Notes under the pieces: model-generated
Told to the model about the DNA's origin: nothing
Database searches by the model: none
The model's input: the letters and a program-made list of their open reading frames with translations, nothing else
Made by a program: the position numbers and the translations under genes
Shown: piece after piece, positions 35,266 to 43,577 of the stretch
How positions within the stretch are numbered: position 1 is the first letter of the stretch
Layout of the letters: every line of letters starts with the position of its first letter
Assembly: GCA_945888515.1 (NCBI GenBank)
Contig: CAMDAD010000007.1
Location: 88,995 to 152,994, forward strand
Length of the DNA: 64,000 nucleotides
Direction: 5' to 3'
Origin: Akkermansia muciniphila
Lineage (GTDB): Bacteria > Verrucomicrobiota > Verrucomicrobiia > Verrucomicrobiales > Akkermansiaceae

Positions 35266-36482
35266 CCTACCACGAGGCGATCCACTGGTTGTTTTCCACG
35301 CAACTGTTTGGCATCAAGCTTGGACTCGATGGTCCGCGTGAATTGTTGCGACGCTACCTGGCCTACCCAGCTCGTGGCGTGAAGGTCATCCACGTCGCGG
35401 GCACGAATGGCAAGGGCTCCACTTGTGCTTTTATCGATGCCGTCGCCCGCGCCTCCGGCTATCGGACTGGGCTTTTTACCTCACCTCACCTCATCGATTA
35501 CCGCGAGCGCATCAAGGTCGCAGGGGCAGAAATTTCCGAGGAAGACTGCACCCGCCACCTGACCGAACTACGCGAGCTGTGCGAATCTCTGGAGACGCAT
35601 CCTACGTTTTTTGAAATCACGCTGGCACTGGCCATGCGTTATTTTGCGGAGAAGGAATGCGAGCTCATCGTTCTGGAAACGGGCATGGGTGGTCGGCTCG
35701 ATGCCACCACTGCCGTGCCTGCGGACGTCGCAGTGATCACTCCCATCGGCCTCGATCACATACAGTGGCTCGGTGACACCATCGCCGCCATCGCTGCAGA
35801 AAAAGCCGGTATCATCTGCGCGGAGAAGCCTGTCATTTCCGCACCGCAGGAACCAGATGCCGCCCGCGTGATCGCCGAGCAGGCCAATGAAATGCGCGCG
35901 CCGCTGACGGTCGTCACGGAGGCATTGTGCGGCTATGCGCTATCGCTGATTGGCACACATCAGCCTTGGAATGCGGCAGTCGCCCTCGCCGCACTGCACG
36001 CGGCGGAAATTCCCTTACGCTACGATGCCGTGCAATACGGCTTATCCAACACGAACTGGCCCGGCCGTTTCGAGGTGATCCAGCGCTCACCACATACCAT
36101 GATTCTGGATGGCGCGCACAATCCCCATGCTGCCAATGTGTTAGTGGAAACTTGGCAACAGCAATACCCAAAACAATCCGCCACCTTAATCTTCTCCGCA
36201 GTGGCCTCGAAAGACGTGCGCGGAGTACTAGAACGGCTCGCGCCCCTCGCCTGTCGCATTTTGCTCTGCCCCGTGAATAGCCCCCGCGCCCTTAGCCATG
36301 CGGAGTTGTTAGAAGCCATACCCACCGGCAAATCCTACGTGGAAACCCACGACTCTTTGGAGCAAGCAATCGCCGCTGCCCAAACGCATGAAGACCCCAT
36401 TCTCATCGCCGGCAGTCTCTACCTCGTCGGTCAGGCCAGGGCGCACTTGTTAGGCAACACCTATCAACCGAGCGCGCAGTGA
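35262..36482 (+). CDS. folC: Folylpolyglutamate synthase / dihydrofolate synthase
   Basis: Mur-ligase-like enzyme adding glutamate to (dihydro)folate. Motifs: IHVAGTNGKGSTCAFIDAV (P-loop), TSPHLIDYRERIKV, LETGMGGRLDATTA, ITPIGLDHIQWLGDTIAAIAAEKAGII and the C-terminal LDGAHNPHAANVL. Length 406 residues is normal. It is translationally coupled to accD by an ATGA overlap. A weak inverted repeat (GAAAC ... GTTTC) about 20 bp downstream might stop transcription. Confidence 0.95.
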   Translation: MTYHEAIHWLFSTQLFGIKLGLDGPRELLRRYLAYPARGVKVIHVAGTNGKGSTCAFIDAVARASGYRTGLFTSPHLIDYRERIKVAGAEISEEDCTRHLTELRELCESLETHPTFFEITLALAMRYFAEKECELIVLETGMGGRLDATTAVPADVAVITPIGLDHIQWLGDTIAAIAAEKAGIICAEKPVISAPQEPDAARVIAEQANEMRAPLTVVTEALCGYALSLIGTHQPWNAAVALAALHAAEIPLRYDAVQYGLSNTNWPGRFEVIQRSPHTMILDGAHNPHAANVLVETWQQQYPKQSATLIFSAVASKDVRGVLERLAPLACRILLCPVNSPRALSHAELLEAIPTGKSYVETHDSLEQAIAAAQTHEDPILIAGSLYLVGQARAHLLGNTYQPSAQ

Positions 36483-36557
36483 GCTATGAATGAACGAAAC
36501 AAGCATGGCTTTGTTAGTTTCACAGACTAGAAATTATCTCACATCCGTGGATTGAGT

Positions 36558-37673
36558 CTATGTTCCGACTGATACCCGTAGATCACGCATACTCCAGAGC
36601 ACACCTCTGGCCTCTTTTGCTGTTCCTTTCATCGCCCGCGCTCCATCATGGCGCTTTGCTGAGAAACGTTCCCGTGCACTGGCGAATGCTTCGTTGACAA
36701 ACGCCTTGCTGCCAATCACTGCCCCCGCCGTGAAATACCTCACGCGATAGCAGAGAATCGCAGCCATGTTGAGTTCTTGATAGACCGTATCATTGTCATC
36801 GAACTTCACCGCATTCGGACCGGGCTTTTCTCGCGGAATGCGAGATTGTTGCGTCACAGCCTGCAAGCGCTTGCTTTTCGCCACAGCCACTTCATCACTT
36901 GCCGCGACACTCTTGCGTTCGATCGCTAGGCCTAGCAGCTTTCGATACATCTTCGCCACATCCCTCCATTTTTCCGACTCAAAGCCCACGCCCTTGTGCC
37001 CCAGGAAGGCGCGCACCAGCCCTTCGCGCGCTTTCTTGCCATGGCCTCTCGCCCCACCACCCACCGCCTCGCCATAGCTGCTCCAACGGTATTCCGCAGG
37101 GTCTTTCACCATCCCAGCACGCACGGGATTGAGATCGATGTACGCCGCCATCATCCGCGACGCCGTGCCGTCCTCGACGATCACGCTCTTATAGCGCTCT
37201 TCCCACAAGGTTCCTTTGCGCTGGTGGCAAAGATTATACCATCTCGTTATGCGTTGCAGCACGGTCTTCATGAACTGGCTCAGATCATGCATCCGATAGG
37301 TATAGCGCTGATGGATTTGCTGAGCATGAGCAGTGAGCTCCTTTTCACGAGCCTGACGTAACTCCTTTTCCACCAAGTTTACCACCGCATCGCTATAGAT
37401 TGCCCGCAAACGCTTGAGCAATTCCTCATCCGTCAACCCACCCTTCGGCATCGGCGGCACTTCGAGAAGGATGTGGAAATGATTCGACATGAGGCAGTAA
37501 GAACGAATCCGGCACCCGCTGAAGTTTTCATACATCCGCAAGTAGATGCGCAACTGCTCCCGCTCCACATCCCCAAACACAAACTGTCGATCCACCACGC
37601 GAGAAACGCAGTGGTAAATCGCTGGTTTCACCAACGAATCCTTCCAAGGAGCAAGCCATCGAGAACGTCTCAC
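36558..37673 (-). CDS. REP-associated tyrosine transposase (Y1_Tnp / RAYT)
   Basis: A single-strand HUH transposase of the IS200-like RAYT group. The N-terminal part has AIYHCVSRVVDRQFVFGD, RSYCLMSNHFHILLEVP (the HUH metal site in HFHILLE), then LSQFMKTVLQRITRWYNLCHQRKGTLWEERYKSVIVED and AAYIDLNPVRAGMVKDPAEYRWSSYGEA, a classical RAYT ending. The extra C-terminal region of 150 residues (after GHKGVGFESEKWRDVAKMY) is common in PVC members. It starts with GTG at 37673. RAYTs mobilise short palindromic repeats; candidate cognate repeats lie directly upstream (37722 onward). Confidence 0.9.
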   Translation of the reverse strand: MRRSRWLAPWKDSLVKPAIYHCVSRVVDRQFVFGDVEREQLRIYLRMYENFSGCRIRSYCLMSNHFHILLEVPPMPKGGLTDEELLKRLRAIYSDAVVNLVEKELRQAREKELTAHAQQIHQRYTYRMHDLSQFMKTVLQRITRWYNLCHQRKGTLWEERYKSVIVEDGTASRMMAAYIDLNPVRAGMVKDPAEYRWSSYGEAVGGGARGHGKKAREGLVRAFLGHKGVGFESEKWRDVAKMYRKLLGLAIERKSVAASDEVAVAKSKRLQAVTQQSRIPREKPGPNAVKFDDNDTVYQELNMAAILCYRVRYFTAGAVIGSKAFVNEAFASARERFSAKRHDGARAMKGTAKEARGVLWSMRDLRVSVGT

Positions 37674-37721
37674 GCCCCTACCCTACCCAAATCAATCCCC
37701 ATGACAAGAAGAATTACAATA

Positions 37722-37745
37722 ATTTGTCTGTCCCCATGTGTTATT
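37722..37745. repeat. RAYT-linked repeat, copy 1
   Basis: ATTTGTCTGTCCCCATGTGTT plus ATT; one mismatch in 24 bases to copy 2 at 37801. It lies on the 5' side of the transposase gene. Confidence 0.75.
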
Positions 37746-37800
37746 TCACTCGTAGCACCTGCGCTTCGTATTTTCAATCTCAACTGCGGATTAGAAGATT

Positions 37801-37824
37801 ATTTGTCTGTCCCCATGCGTTATT
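37801..37824. repeat. RAYT-linked repeat, copy 2
   Basis: Direct repeat of copy 1 in the same orientation, 79 bp further on, with C instead of T at one position (CATGCGTTATT). Confidence 0.75.
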
Positions 37825-37950
37825 GTTGAACCGTGAAAATCGTATGGTGGTTGCGAAATCACCTGAACTTTCAACGTGACTGGGACAGCGCAGTCACCAA
37901 CCTCGCCGAAATTTACTCCCACATCTAATCATTAATTTGGACACACATGG

Positions 37951-37970
37951 TTAGTCCCTATGTGTTATTT
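37951..37970. repeat. RAYT-linked repeat, degenerate copy 3
   Basis: TTAGTCCCTATGTGTTATTT shares the 3' part (GTCCCxATGTGTTATTT) with copy 1. It may mark the outer boundary of the transposase-associated unit. Confidence 0.5.
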
Positions 37971-38027
37971 AAAATAAATAGGGCCGTCAGTCGATTTACT
38001 AAATTGCTCGCTCGGTAGTCAGACCGA

Positions 38028-39008
38028 TCACAGTCCGGGCAGATTCGCTTTGCCTAACTCCTCGCAGATCATCGTTTCACAGACTTCGATCTGCTTCGCC
38101 CGTCGCACGCGTGCTTCACTGGCGATTTGCTCTAGGGTGTCGATGTCGTAGAGATACACTTCCTCAAGGTCCGCCACCGCCGGGTCGATGTCGCGCGGGA
38201 CGGCGATGTCGATGAAAAACAAGGGGCGGAATTTCCTCTTGCGACGCACCGCCTCCACCTCGGCTTTGTGCACGATCGTATGAGGTGCTCCAGTCGATCC
38301 GATCACTATATCCACCTGCGCCAGAACCTGCTGCCAATCATCGAAACGCACGGCCTGGCCGTTCATCTGCTGCGCCAGATCCAGCGCGCGATCGTAGGAA
38401 CGGTTCGCCACAAAAATGCTGCGTGCACCGCGCGATTGCAGACTTTGCGCCGTCACTCGACTCATTTCACCAGCACCGAGAATCATCACTTGGCTGTCTT
38501 TCAGGTGACCAAAAATTTTCTCAGCAAGGTCCACCGCCACGTTACCGATCGATGTCGCACCCTCTTGGATACCGGTGTCTGTTCGCACTTTTTTTCCGAT
38601 AGAAAATACTTTTTGGAATAATCGATTCAACACCCCGCGCGTCACTCCCGCTTGCAGTGCGGCCTGATACGCATCTTTTACCTGACCGAAAATTTCCGTC
38701 TCGCCCAGAACCATCGAGTCGAGCCCACTCGCCACGCGACATAAATGCACCGCCGCATCCATGCGGCAACGATGATAGCAATGCTCCGCTCCGCCTAACA
38801 TTTCTTCCAACTGCCGCACCGCGGTCTCATCGCCGGAGACATAGATTTCCGTGCGATTGCACGTCGAGATCACCACCGCCTCTTCCACGCCAATCTTAGC
38901 ACGCAGTTCAGTCGCCGCCTCGCCCAGCTTAGAAGGTGCCACAGCAAACAACTCCCTCACCTCTACAGGCGCGGTGCGATGATTCAAGCCCACACAGATC
39001 AGTTCCAT
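38028..39008 (-). CDS. hemA: Glutamyl-tRNA reductase, short form
   Basis: Makes glutamate-1-semialdehyde from Glu-tRNA, the first step of C5 heme synthesis. Motifs: CVGLNHRTAPVEVRE, VVISTCNRTEIYVSG (catalytic Cys), LDSMVLGETEIFGQVKDAY, the NADPH loop ILGAGEMSRVTAQSL and FFIDIAVPRDIDPAV. The protein ends 30 residues after LYDIDTLEQIA, so at 326 residues it lacks nearly all of the C-terminal dimerisation domain of the 420-residue enzymes. ATG 39008 is used; the track start is 72 codons too early and overlaps the upstream gene. The start overlaps the upstream stop by one base (TGATG), so the two are coupled. Confidence 0.9.
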   Translation of the reverse strand: MELICVGLNHRTAPVEVRELFAVAPSKLGEAATELRAKIGVEEAVVISTCNRTEIYVSGDETAVRQLEEMLGGAEHCYHRCRMDAAVHLCRVASGLDSMVLGETEIFGQVKDAYQAALQAGVTRGVLNRLFQKVFSIGKKVRTDTGIQEGATSIGNVAVDLAEKIFGHLKDSQVMILGAGEMSRVTAQSLQSRGARSIFVANRSYDRALDLAQQMNGQAVRFDDWQQVLAQVDIVIGSTGAPHTIVHKAEVEAVRRKRKFRPLFFIDIAVPRDIDPAVADLEEVYLYDIDTLEQIASEARVRRAKQIEVCETMICEELGKANLPGL

Positions 39009-39772
39009 CACACCAGTCCAAAAACCCCCAATGATACGAAAAACAACACCAATACCACCACGGACAAACGACGTCCCGTCAGCCCCCACATCCGCTGCCA
39101 CATCAGCAAGATCCCGTAAAGCACCCACACCGCCACCGCAGCGATCAAATGCGACCAGCCACCGCGATGCGACATCATCCACCCGGCCACGATCCCGAAC
39201 GTCAGCAGCGCATAGCCAATCCACAACAAACGCATCACCGCGGCCAACAACTCCCGCACCGGTGGCAAGTTGCGGAACAGTCCAGATTGCAAGTGATGCT
39301 CTTTCAGTTGCCTATCCAGCACCAGAAACATCACACCCGTGACCGCCGCCAGCGCAAAGGCACCGTAGGCCAGCACTGATATCGCCGCATGCGCCTCACG
39401 CCACGCATCCACTCCGACCGAACGTTCCGGCGGCATCGACATCACCCCCGGCCACAAGGCCGCTGCCTGAAAAAGCACCACCACCGGTGCCGTAAACAGT
39501 CCTACCAGGGAAAGTCGGTATGGCCGCCCCACGACCAAGTAAAACAAGGTTAGCGACCAAGCCAAAAACACGAGAATCTCTCCCTGATCCCGCAAGGGAC
39601 AGGCCCCGCGCATCTGCCCGCGAAATTCCAAAAAAAACAACTGCCCCACAAACGCCCCCGCGATGAATACCAACGTCCACCACGTGCGCGTTCCGCGATG
39701 CAACGACACAGCCCCCCACACCGCGCCAACCAGCGCGAGCAATGTGGAAATGAGCAACACGGTGCGATCCAT
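39008..39772 (-). CDS. HemX/CcsA-like cytochrome c assembly membrane protein
   Basis: A 254-residue integral membrane protein with about eight hydrophobic helices, starting MDRTVLLISTLLALVGAVWGAV. It fits the cytochrome c assembly (CcsA/HemX) family: helices with LVFLAWSLTLFYLVVGRPYR, conserved histidines in REAHAAISVLAYGAFALAAVTGVMFL and GIVAGWMMSHRGGWSH. It lacks the full WGxxWxWDPKE heme-handling loop of true CcsA, which makes the HemX branch more likely. HemX often sits next to hemA and affects GluTR levels. The start at ATG 39772 is preferred to 39790. Confidence 0.8.
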   Translation of the reverse strand: MDRTVLLISTLLALVGAVWGAVSLHRGTRTWWTLVFIAGAFVGQLFFLEFRGQMRGACPLRDQGEILVFLAWSLTLFYLVVGRPYRLSLVGLFTAPVVVLFQAAALWPGVMSMPPERSVGVDAWREAHAAISVLAYGAFALAAVTGVMFLVLDRQLKEHHLQSGLFRNLPPVRELLAAVMRLLWIGYALLTFGIVAGWMMSHRGGWSHLIAAVAVWVLYGILLMWQRMWGLTGRRLSVVVLVLFFVSLGVFGLV

Positions 39773-40452
39773 GACAGCCCCTACATGCACCGCATTGCTC
39801 CATTGCGCAAGTCAGAATCCCACTCCCTAGGTGAGAAAACAGATCGAAAGGCATCGCCTATAAATCCCTTTTTTGCTATTTAAAAACGATTGTATCGTTA
39901 AAAACTAATATAAGTGACCACGAAGACCTCTGTGCCCAGAAGTTTGAGTGCGTCTTCCTTTTTCCGTTTTACGACATCACGCTACGACCATGTGACTTTT
40001 TCACTAGCCTTATCGTAAACGAGGATGACACCGAAGGCCAAGGTCGTATTAAAATCAGGGAAATCCACATACCCCTTCATGGTGCCTCCAACTGCTACAG
40101 GTGTCAAAAGTGGAGCTCCTATGATGCTTCATTTTTTGATTATAACTTTTATTCGGCACTTCTAAGTCGGATCGAAATCATACTAAACAATGATTGTAAT
40201 GGCCCAAGTCACTACGGGGTGCCTGTAAAGGTATATTTTTCATTCTTTTTCCTCCTAGTGACGATTTCATTCACTCCATTCTCCATTTTTTTCCGATGCA
40301 GAATAGCTACGTTTGAAACGCGACAGGCTTGGCGCCGCCATCTTCGCAAAAGAGAGCAAGAAGCAGACTAAGACTTTTGAAAAACCACCGAACTGTCAGA
40401 CACAGCCGGAAGGCAACCTGGAGGGAGTCTTTTACAAACCAGAAGGAGGAAA
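39773..40452. other. AT-rich gene-poor spacer (about 680 bp)
   Basis: Lies upstream of the hemX-hemA unit and downstream of tRNA-Ala. It contains an inverted repeat AACGAT-TGT-ATCGTT at 39885-39899, a protein-like minus-strand fragment at 39982-40128 (separate entry) and T-rich runs around 40240-40290. Base composition is clearly below that of the flanks. The track ORF at 40307 covers the tRNA and is not a gene. Confidence 0.45.
39982..40128 (-). pseudogene. Possible gene remnant or 32-aa protein
   Basis: An open minus-strand frame reads SIIGAPLLTPVAVGGTMKG, then YVDFPDFNTTLAFGVILVYD and ends KVTWS. Composition looks like real protein (beta-rich, no low complexity). An ATG at 40080 would give 32 residues (MKGYVDFPDF ...); upstream of 40128 a stop closes the frame. 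No family recognised. It may be the end of a decayed gene. Confidence 0.25.
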
Positions 40453-40528
40453 TGGTGGAGCTTAGCGGATTCGAACCGCTGACCCCTTGCATGCCATGCA
40501 AGTGCTCTACCAACTGAGCTAAAACCCC
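40453..40528 (-). tRNA. tRNA-Ala (anticodon GGC)
   Basis: Minus-strand cloverleaf: acceptor GGGGTTT/AAGCTCC with two G-T pairs, D-arm AGCTCAGTTGGTAGAGC, anticodon stem CTTGC/GCAAG with loop ATGGCAT (anticodon GGC), T-arm AGCGGTTCGAATCCGCT. Here the 3' CCA is encoded (76 nt in all), unlike the tRNA-Lys at 3635. Confidence 0.95.
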
Positions 40529-40621
40529 ATTTCCTGATTGCCTCATTGTGAGAGACAATGTCACTCTGTTGAGCGCGCGGATTGATAGTGGAGAAACAGG
40601 GACTGTGGCAAGTGAATTTTT

Positions 40622-41563
40622 CTACTTTTTTTGCGAATCCCCGGCCAAACGCGTCAGCACTTCCACGACGTCGCTGGCGGATTGCGCCAGCACGACGGCA
40701 CCCGGCTCGATCGAATCCTCTTGCTCGGTAGTCATTTCCGCCACTGGCTTTTTCAGCAGTAAGGAGGCCGGGACGCTCATTTCAAAAAGCAGCGCAGAAA
40801 ACTCCCCTTCTCCCTGCAAACAAATTTTTGCATCCTCACTGGCATTGACGAGGTCCGATGCCTCGCACGCTAGTGGTTGCCGGGCGTCGCGCGTCAGAGC
40901 GGTGAGCTTGCCCTCGTGCAACATCGAACCCAGCACCAGCACCTGCATCGAGCCGCCCTGCGTGGCGATCACCCTCTGCACCTGCGCGGCCATGTCGCTT
41001 CGGCCTGGTTCATCGGCATAGACCATCGGCACGTAAAGAAAACGCACATTGCGCTCGAAGCGGCGACCCACCAAACTCTGCGCCACGGCGAAAGATACCG
41101 CCACTGCTGAGGCCGAGGCCTGTCCGCGTGGCAAGGAGGCAAGCGAGTCGTAGGGCACGATCAACCAGATCTCCTCCTTCGTCTTGCGTCGCAAAACATC
41201 CGCCAACAGCAAAGGTGCGGCAAAGTCGCCCTGCGTCTGGCCCGCCATCTTGCTCACTTCATAACCGATGTTGTTCACTCCGAGTGCGCCCTCGATCATC
41301 GATGCCATCCGTAGCAAGCCAGCGCGCGCTTCCGCCGACTGGTGATGTCGTGCGCCGACCCACGAGGAGATTTTGAGAAAATCATCCGCGATGCTTTTGG
41401 CATTAATGTCCTTGCGATAGGCGTGCTGTTGTTCCTGTCGTTCCTTTTCCTGATAGTGAAAATGCAAGAACAAGCCGACGCCACCGGATACCAACAACCA
41501 CACGGGCACGGCCACGATCAACATTTTCGTCCATGACCAAGATGTGCGCGAATCGGTCGTCAT
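40622..41563 (-). CDS. Membrane-anchored protein of cytochrome c operon, degenerate M28-peptidase-like
   Basis: A 313-residue protein with one N-terminal transmembrane helix (MLIVAVPVWLLVSGGVGLFLHF) followed by a charged stretch and a soluble domain. The soluble part follows the plan of M28 aminopeptidase-fold domains (RMASMIEGALGVNNIGYEV, IWLIVPYDSLASLPRGQASASAVAVSFAVAQSLVGRRFERNVRFLYVP), yet the expected metal ligands (His/Asp/Glu) are missing, so an inactive fold is inferred. It overlaps the ccsA stop by 4 bp (ATGA) and is third in resB-ccsA-this gene, suggesting a part in cytochrome c maturation. The name is tentative. Confidence 0.55.
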   Translation of the reverse strand: MTTDSRTSWSWTKMLIVAVPVWLLVSGGVGLFLHFHYQEKERQEQQHAYRKDINAKSIADDFLKISSWVGARHHQSAEARAGLLRMASMIEGALGVNNIGYEVSKMAGQTQGDFAAPLLLADVLRRKTKEEIWLIVPYDSLASLPRGQASASAVAVSFAVAQSLVGRRFERNVRFLYVPMVYADEPGRSDMAAQVQRVIATQGGSMQVLVLGSMLHEGKLTALTRDARQPLACEASDLVNASEDAKICLQGEGEFSALLFEMSVPASLLLKKPVAEMTTEQEDSIEPGAVVLAQSASDVVEVLTRLAGDSQKK

Positions 41564-43575
41564 GAAAGATCAGAACTGGTTTGCTTCACCGGCACCTTGC
41601 GGATTTGCTCAACCACCCACAAGACGATGCCGAACAAGATCGTAAGCAGCACGGCGAGGTAAAAGAACCAAATAAAATTTTTCCCCGAAGTGAATCCGTA
41701 ATTGTGCAGGCCTTCGCCGAGGAAATTCACATGCCACCAGGAAAACGATACAATGCAAGCCATGAAGATCGATGCCAGGTGAAAGCCCCAGTCGCGGATC
41801 AGTCCGCCGAAGCGGGCGTGCAGCATGATCAGCGACCACAGCACGATCATGAGAGCGCCGTTTTCCTTCGGGTCCCAGCCCCAGAAGCGACCCCAGGAAT
41901 CATTCGCCCAAATGCCGCCGAGTACCGTGCCCACCAGTGATAAAAACAATGTCAAGCACAGCCCACCATACGCGGCGGTGGTCACCATCTTGAGCAGTTT
42001 TTTCAGATTCTGTCCGAAGCCCAGACCTGCAAGCAAGACGTAAGTCATCGATAAAAAGGCGGTCAGCAATCCCGCAGCATATCCCATCGTCACTGTGATC
42101 ACGTGTGTGGTGAGCCAGTAGTTCGAATTCAGCACTGCCACTAGCGGGTCCATGTGATCTTTCGCATCGCCCACCTCGAATCGCCGCGCCAGCAGTACCA
42201 GCGCCAGGCCCATCAGCGCAGCCAAGGTAGCCGCGATGGCCTCGCGAGTGAAATACTCGATCAACAGCAACACCAGGACAGCCACCGTGCAAATGAAAAT
42301 GATCGTGTCGTAAAGATTCCCCACTGGTGGCCGCCACATGATGTAGCAGCGCATGGAGATGGTAATGATCATATACAACAAGCCTAGACCTGTGCAAACC
42401 AGCGAACCCACCGAGGCCGTTTTTTGCATCCAGCGCGGCACCTCAAAGATTTTCAAGAACCAATACAAACCCGCAGCAAGCAGCCCTAACAGAAACCAGA
42501 TCATCGCATAGAGCATGAGATTTTTCTGATTGTAGCGATTCTCGGCAGCGATCGCGCGATACTCGCCACGCTGCGTCGCCCGCGAAGATAGCGTTTTGAT
42601 CAAAGGATCGAGTTCCCTGCGGAAATCGGATTCTGATTGACCCACGGTGCGCACCGCCGTCTCCATCAATTTCACGTCGGCGATTGCCGTTTTCGGGTCG
42701 GCCGCCTTGGAGGTCATCACGTCCATGATACGATCTCCCACACTGCGCCAATCCTTTTCCGTGGCTGTATCGGGCGGCAGCATCACGAGCCCGAACTTCG
42801 CGTAGTTCGCGCCATCCAGCACTTGCTGCAAGAGCTCCTGCAGATTCGGCGGAATGGGCTCACCAGTGGATTGATTTTGCCTCAGCATCTCCGTAATCAT
42901 CGGCGCCGTTCCCATCACGGTGCTGAGGTCGGTAAAGCGCGATTCACCCTCGGGGCCCGCGCCTTTCATCTCGATGCCCGAGCGCGCAAAGCCAAAGTAG
43001 CCAATCAAAAACTGAAAACTGCGAACGTTGTATGCGAGGTCGATGACTTGTTTCTGCACGGCATCGCGTCGCTTTTCCTCAATGCCTTCATATGACTGCG
43101 CCAGCTCGAACAACTTCGGAATCCCCTCTTCCAATTGCTTATAGGAATAGCGATCGCGCCGCCCCAGAGCCTTCAGGCCGATCGCCTCGATCGCCGCGCT
43201 GTTGTCCACGCGGAATGTCGGTAACTCGACGGCGAGTATCGGGCGGAAGAGGCAATCCATCAGCCACTGCGTCGGCTTGATCGAAATTTTATCTCCAGCA
43301 TCATCGGTGATCTCGATCTTCCGATCACCGCGCAAGCGCAGCATGGTGAACTGTGCGTGTGTGGAAAATGGCTTCACCCGACCGCCATCTTGCAAGGGCA
43401 GTTGGTTCATGAGTTCCACGGTTTCTTTCTCCCATGCCTGATAGCCTGGAATCTTCACGACTTCACCTTTGGGGTTCATGTCGATCACCATGAAAACAAA
43501 CAATGACACCAGCATCGTGGCGATGATGCAAAAGGCTACGATGCGCGCCCATACCATAGATTTCATCTCAGTCAT
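41560..43575 (-). CDS. ccsA: Cytochrome c biogenesis protein CcsA (system II)
   Basis: A 671-residue inner-membrane protein. After one N-terminal helix comes a large soluble region of about 330 residues (EKETVELMNQLPLQDGGRVKPFSTHAQF ...), then eight or so helices with the WWD heme-handling motif GRFWGWDPKENGALMIVLWSLIMLHARFGG and conserved His in WLTTHVITVTMGYAAG and WWHVNFLGEGLHNYGF. With ResB it forms the CcsBA heme transporter and lyase. It lies 2 bp downstream of resB and overlaps the next gene by 4 bp. Confidence 0.92.
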   Translation of the reverse strand: MTEMKSMVWARIVAFCIIATMLVSLFVFMVIDMNPKGEVVKIPGYQAWEKETVELMNQLPLQDGGRVKPFSTHAQFTMLRLRGDRKIEITDDAGDKISIKPTQWLMDCLFRPILAVELPTFRVDNSAAIEAIGLKALGRRDRYSYKQLEEGIPKLFELAQSYEGIEEKRRDAVQKQVIDLAYNVRSFQFLIGYFGFARSGIEMKGAGPEGESRFTDLSTVMGTAPMITEMLRQNQSTGEPIPPNLQELLQQVLDGANYAKFGLVMLPPDTATEKDWRSVGDRIMDVMTSKAADPKTAIADVKLMETAVRTVGQSESDFRRELDPLIKTLSSRATQRGEYRAIAAENRYNQKNLMLYAMIWFLLGLLAAGLYWFLKIFEVPRWMQKTASVGSLVCTGLGLLYMIITISMRCYIMWRPPVGNLYDTIIFICTVAVLVLLLIEYFTREAIAATLAALMGLALVLLARRFEVGDAKDHMDPLVAVLNSNYWLTTHVITVTMGYAAGLLTAFLSMTYVLLAGLGFGQNLKKLLKMVTTAAYGGLCLTLFLSLVGTVLGGIWANDSWGRFWGWDPKENGALMIVLWSLIMLHARFGGLIRDWGFHLASIFMACIVSFSWWHVNFLGEGLHNYGFTSGKNFIWFFYLAVLLTILFGIVLWVVEQIRKVPVKQTSSDLS

Positions 43576-43577
43576 TG

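Larger units (their letters stand above)
37674..38027. other. RAYT-associated intergenic segment
   Basis: This 354-bp spacer holds three copies of a transposase-linked repeat (separate entries) and a 31-codon GTG frame at 37833-37928 (VKIVWWLRNHLNFQRDW ...) between copies 2 and 3. That frame has protein-like composition but is too short to call. The right-hand end is AT-rich (TTTAAAATAAATA at 37968-37980) and lies downstream of hemA. Confidence 0.5.

Noticed and set aside
37473-37829. 118-codon plus-strand frame running through the repeats
   Set aside because: Antisense to the transposase and passes through non-coding repeats; no domain.
40307-40564. 85-codon minus-strand frame over the tRNA-Ala
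   Set aside because: Covers a tRNA gene; it is not protein-coding.
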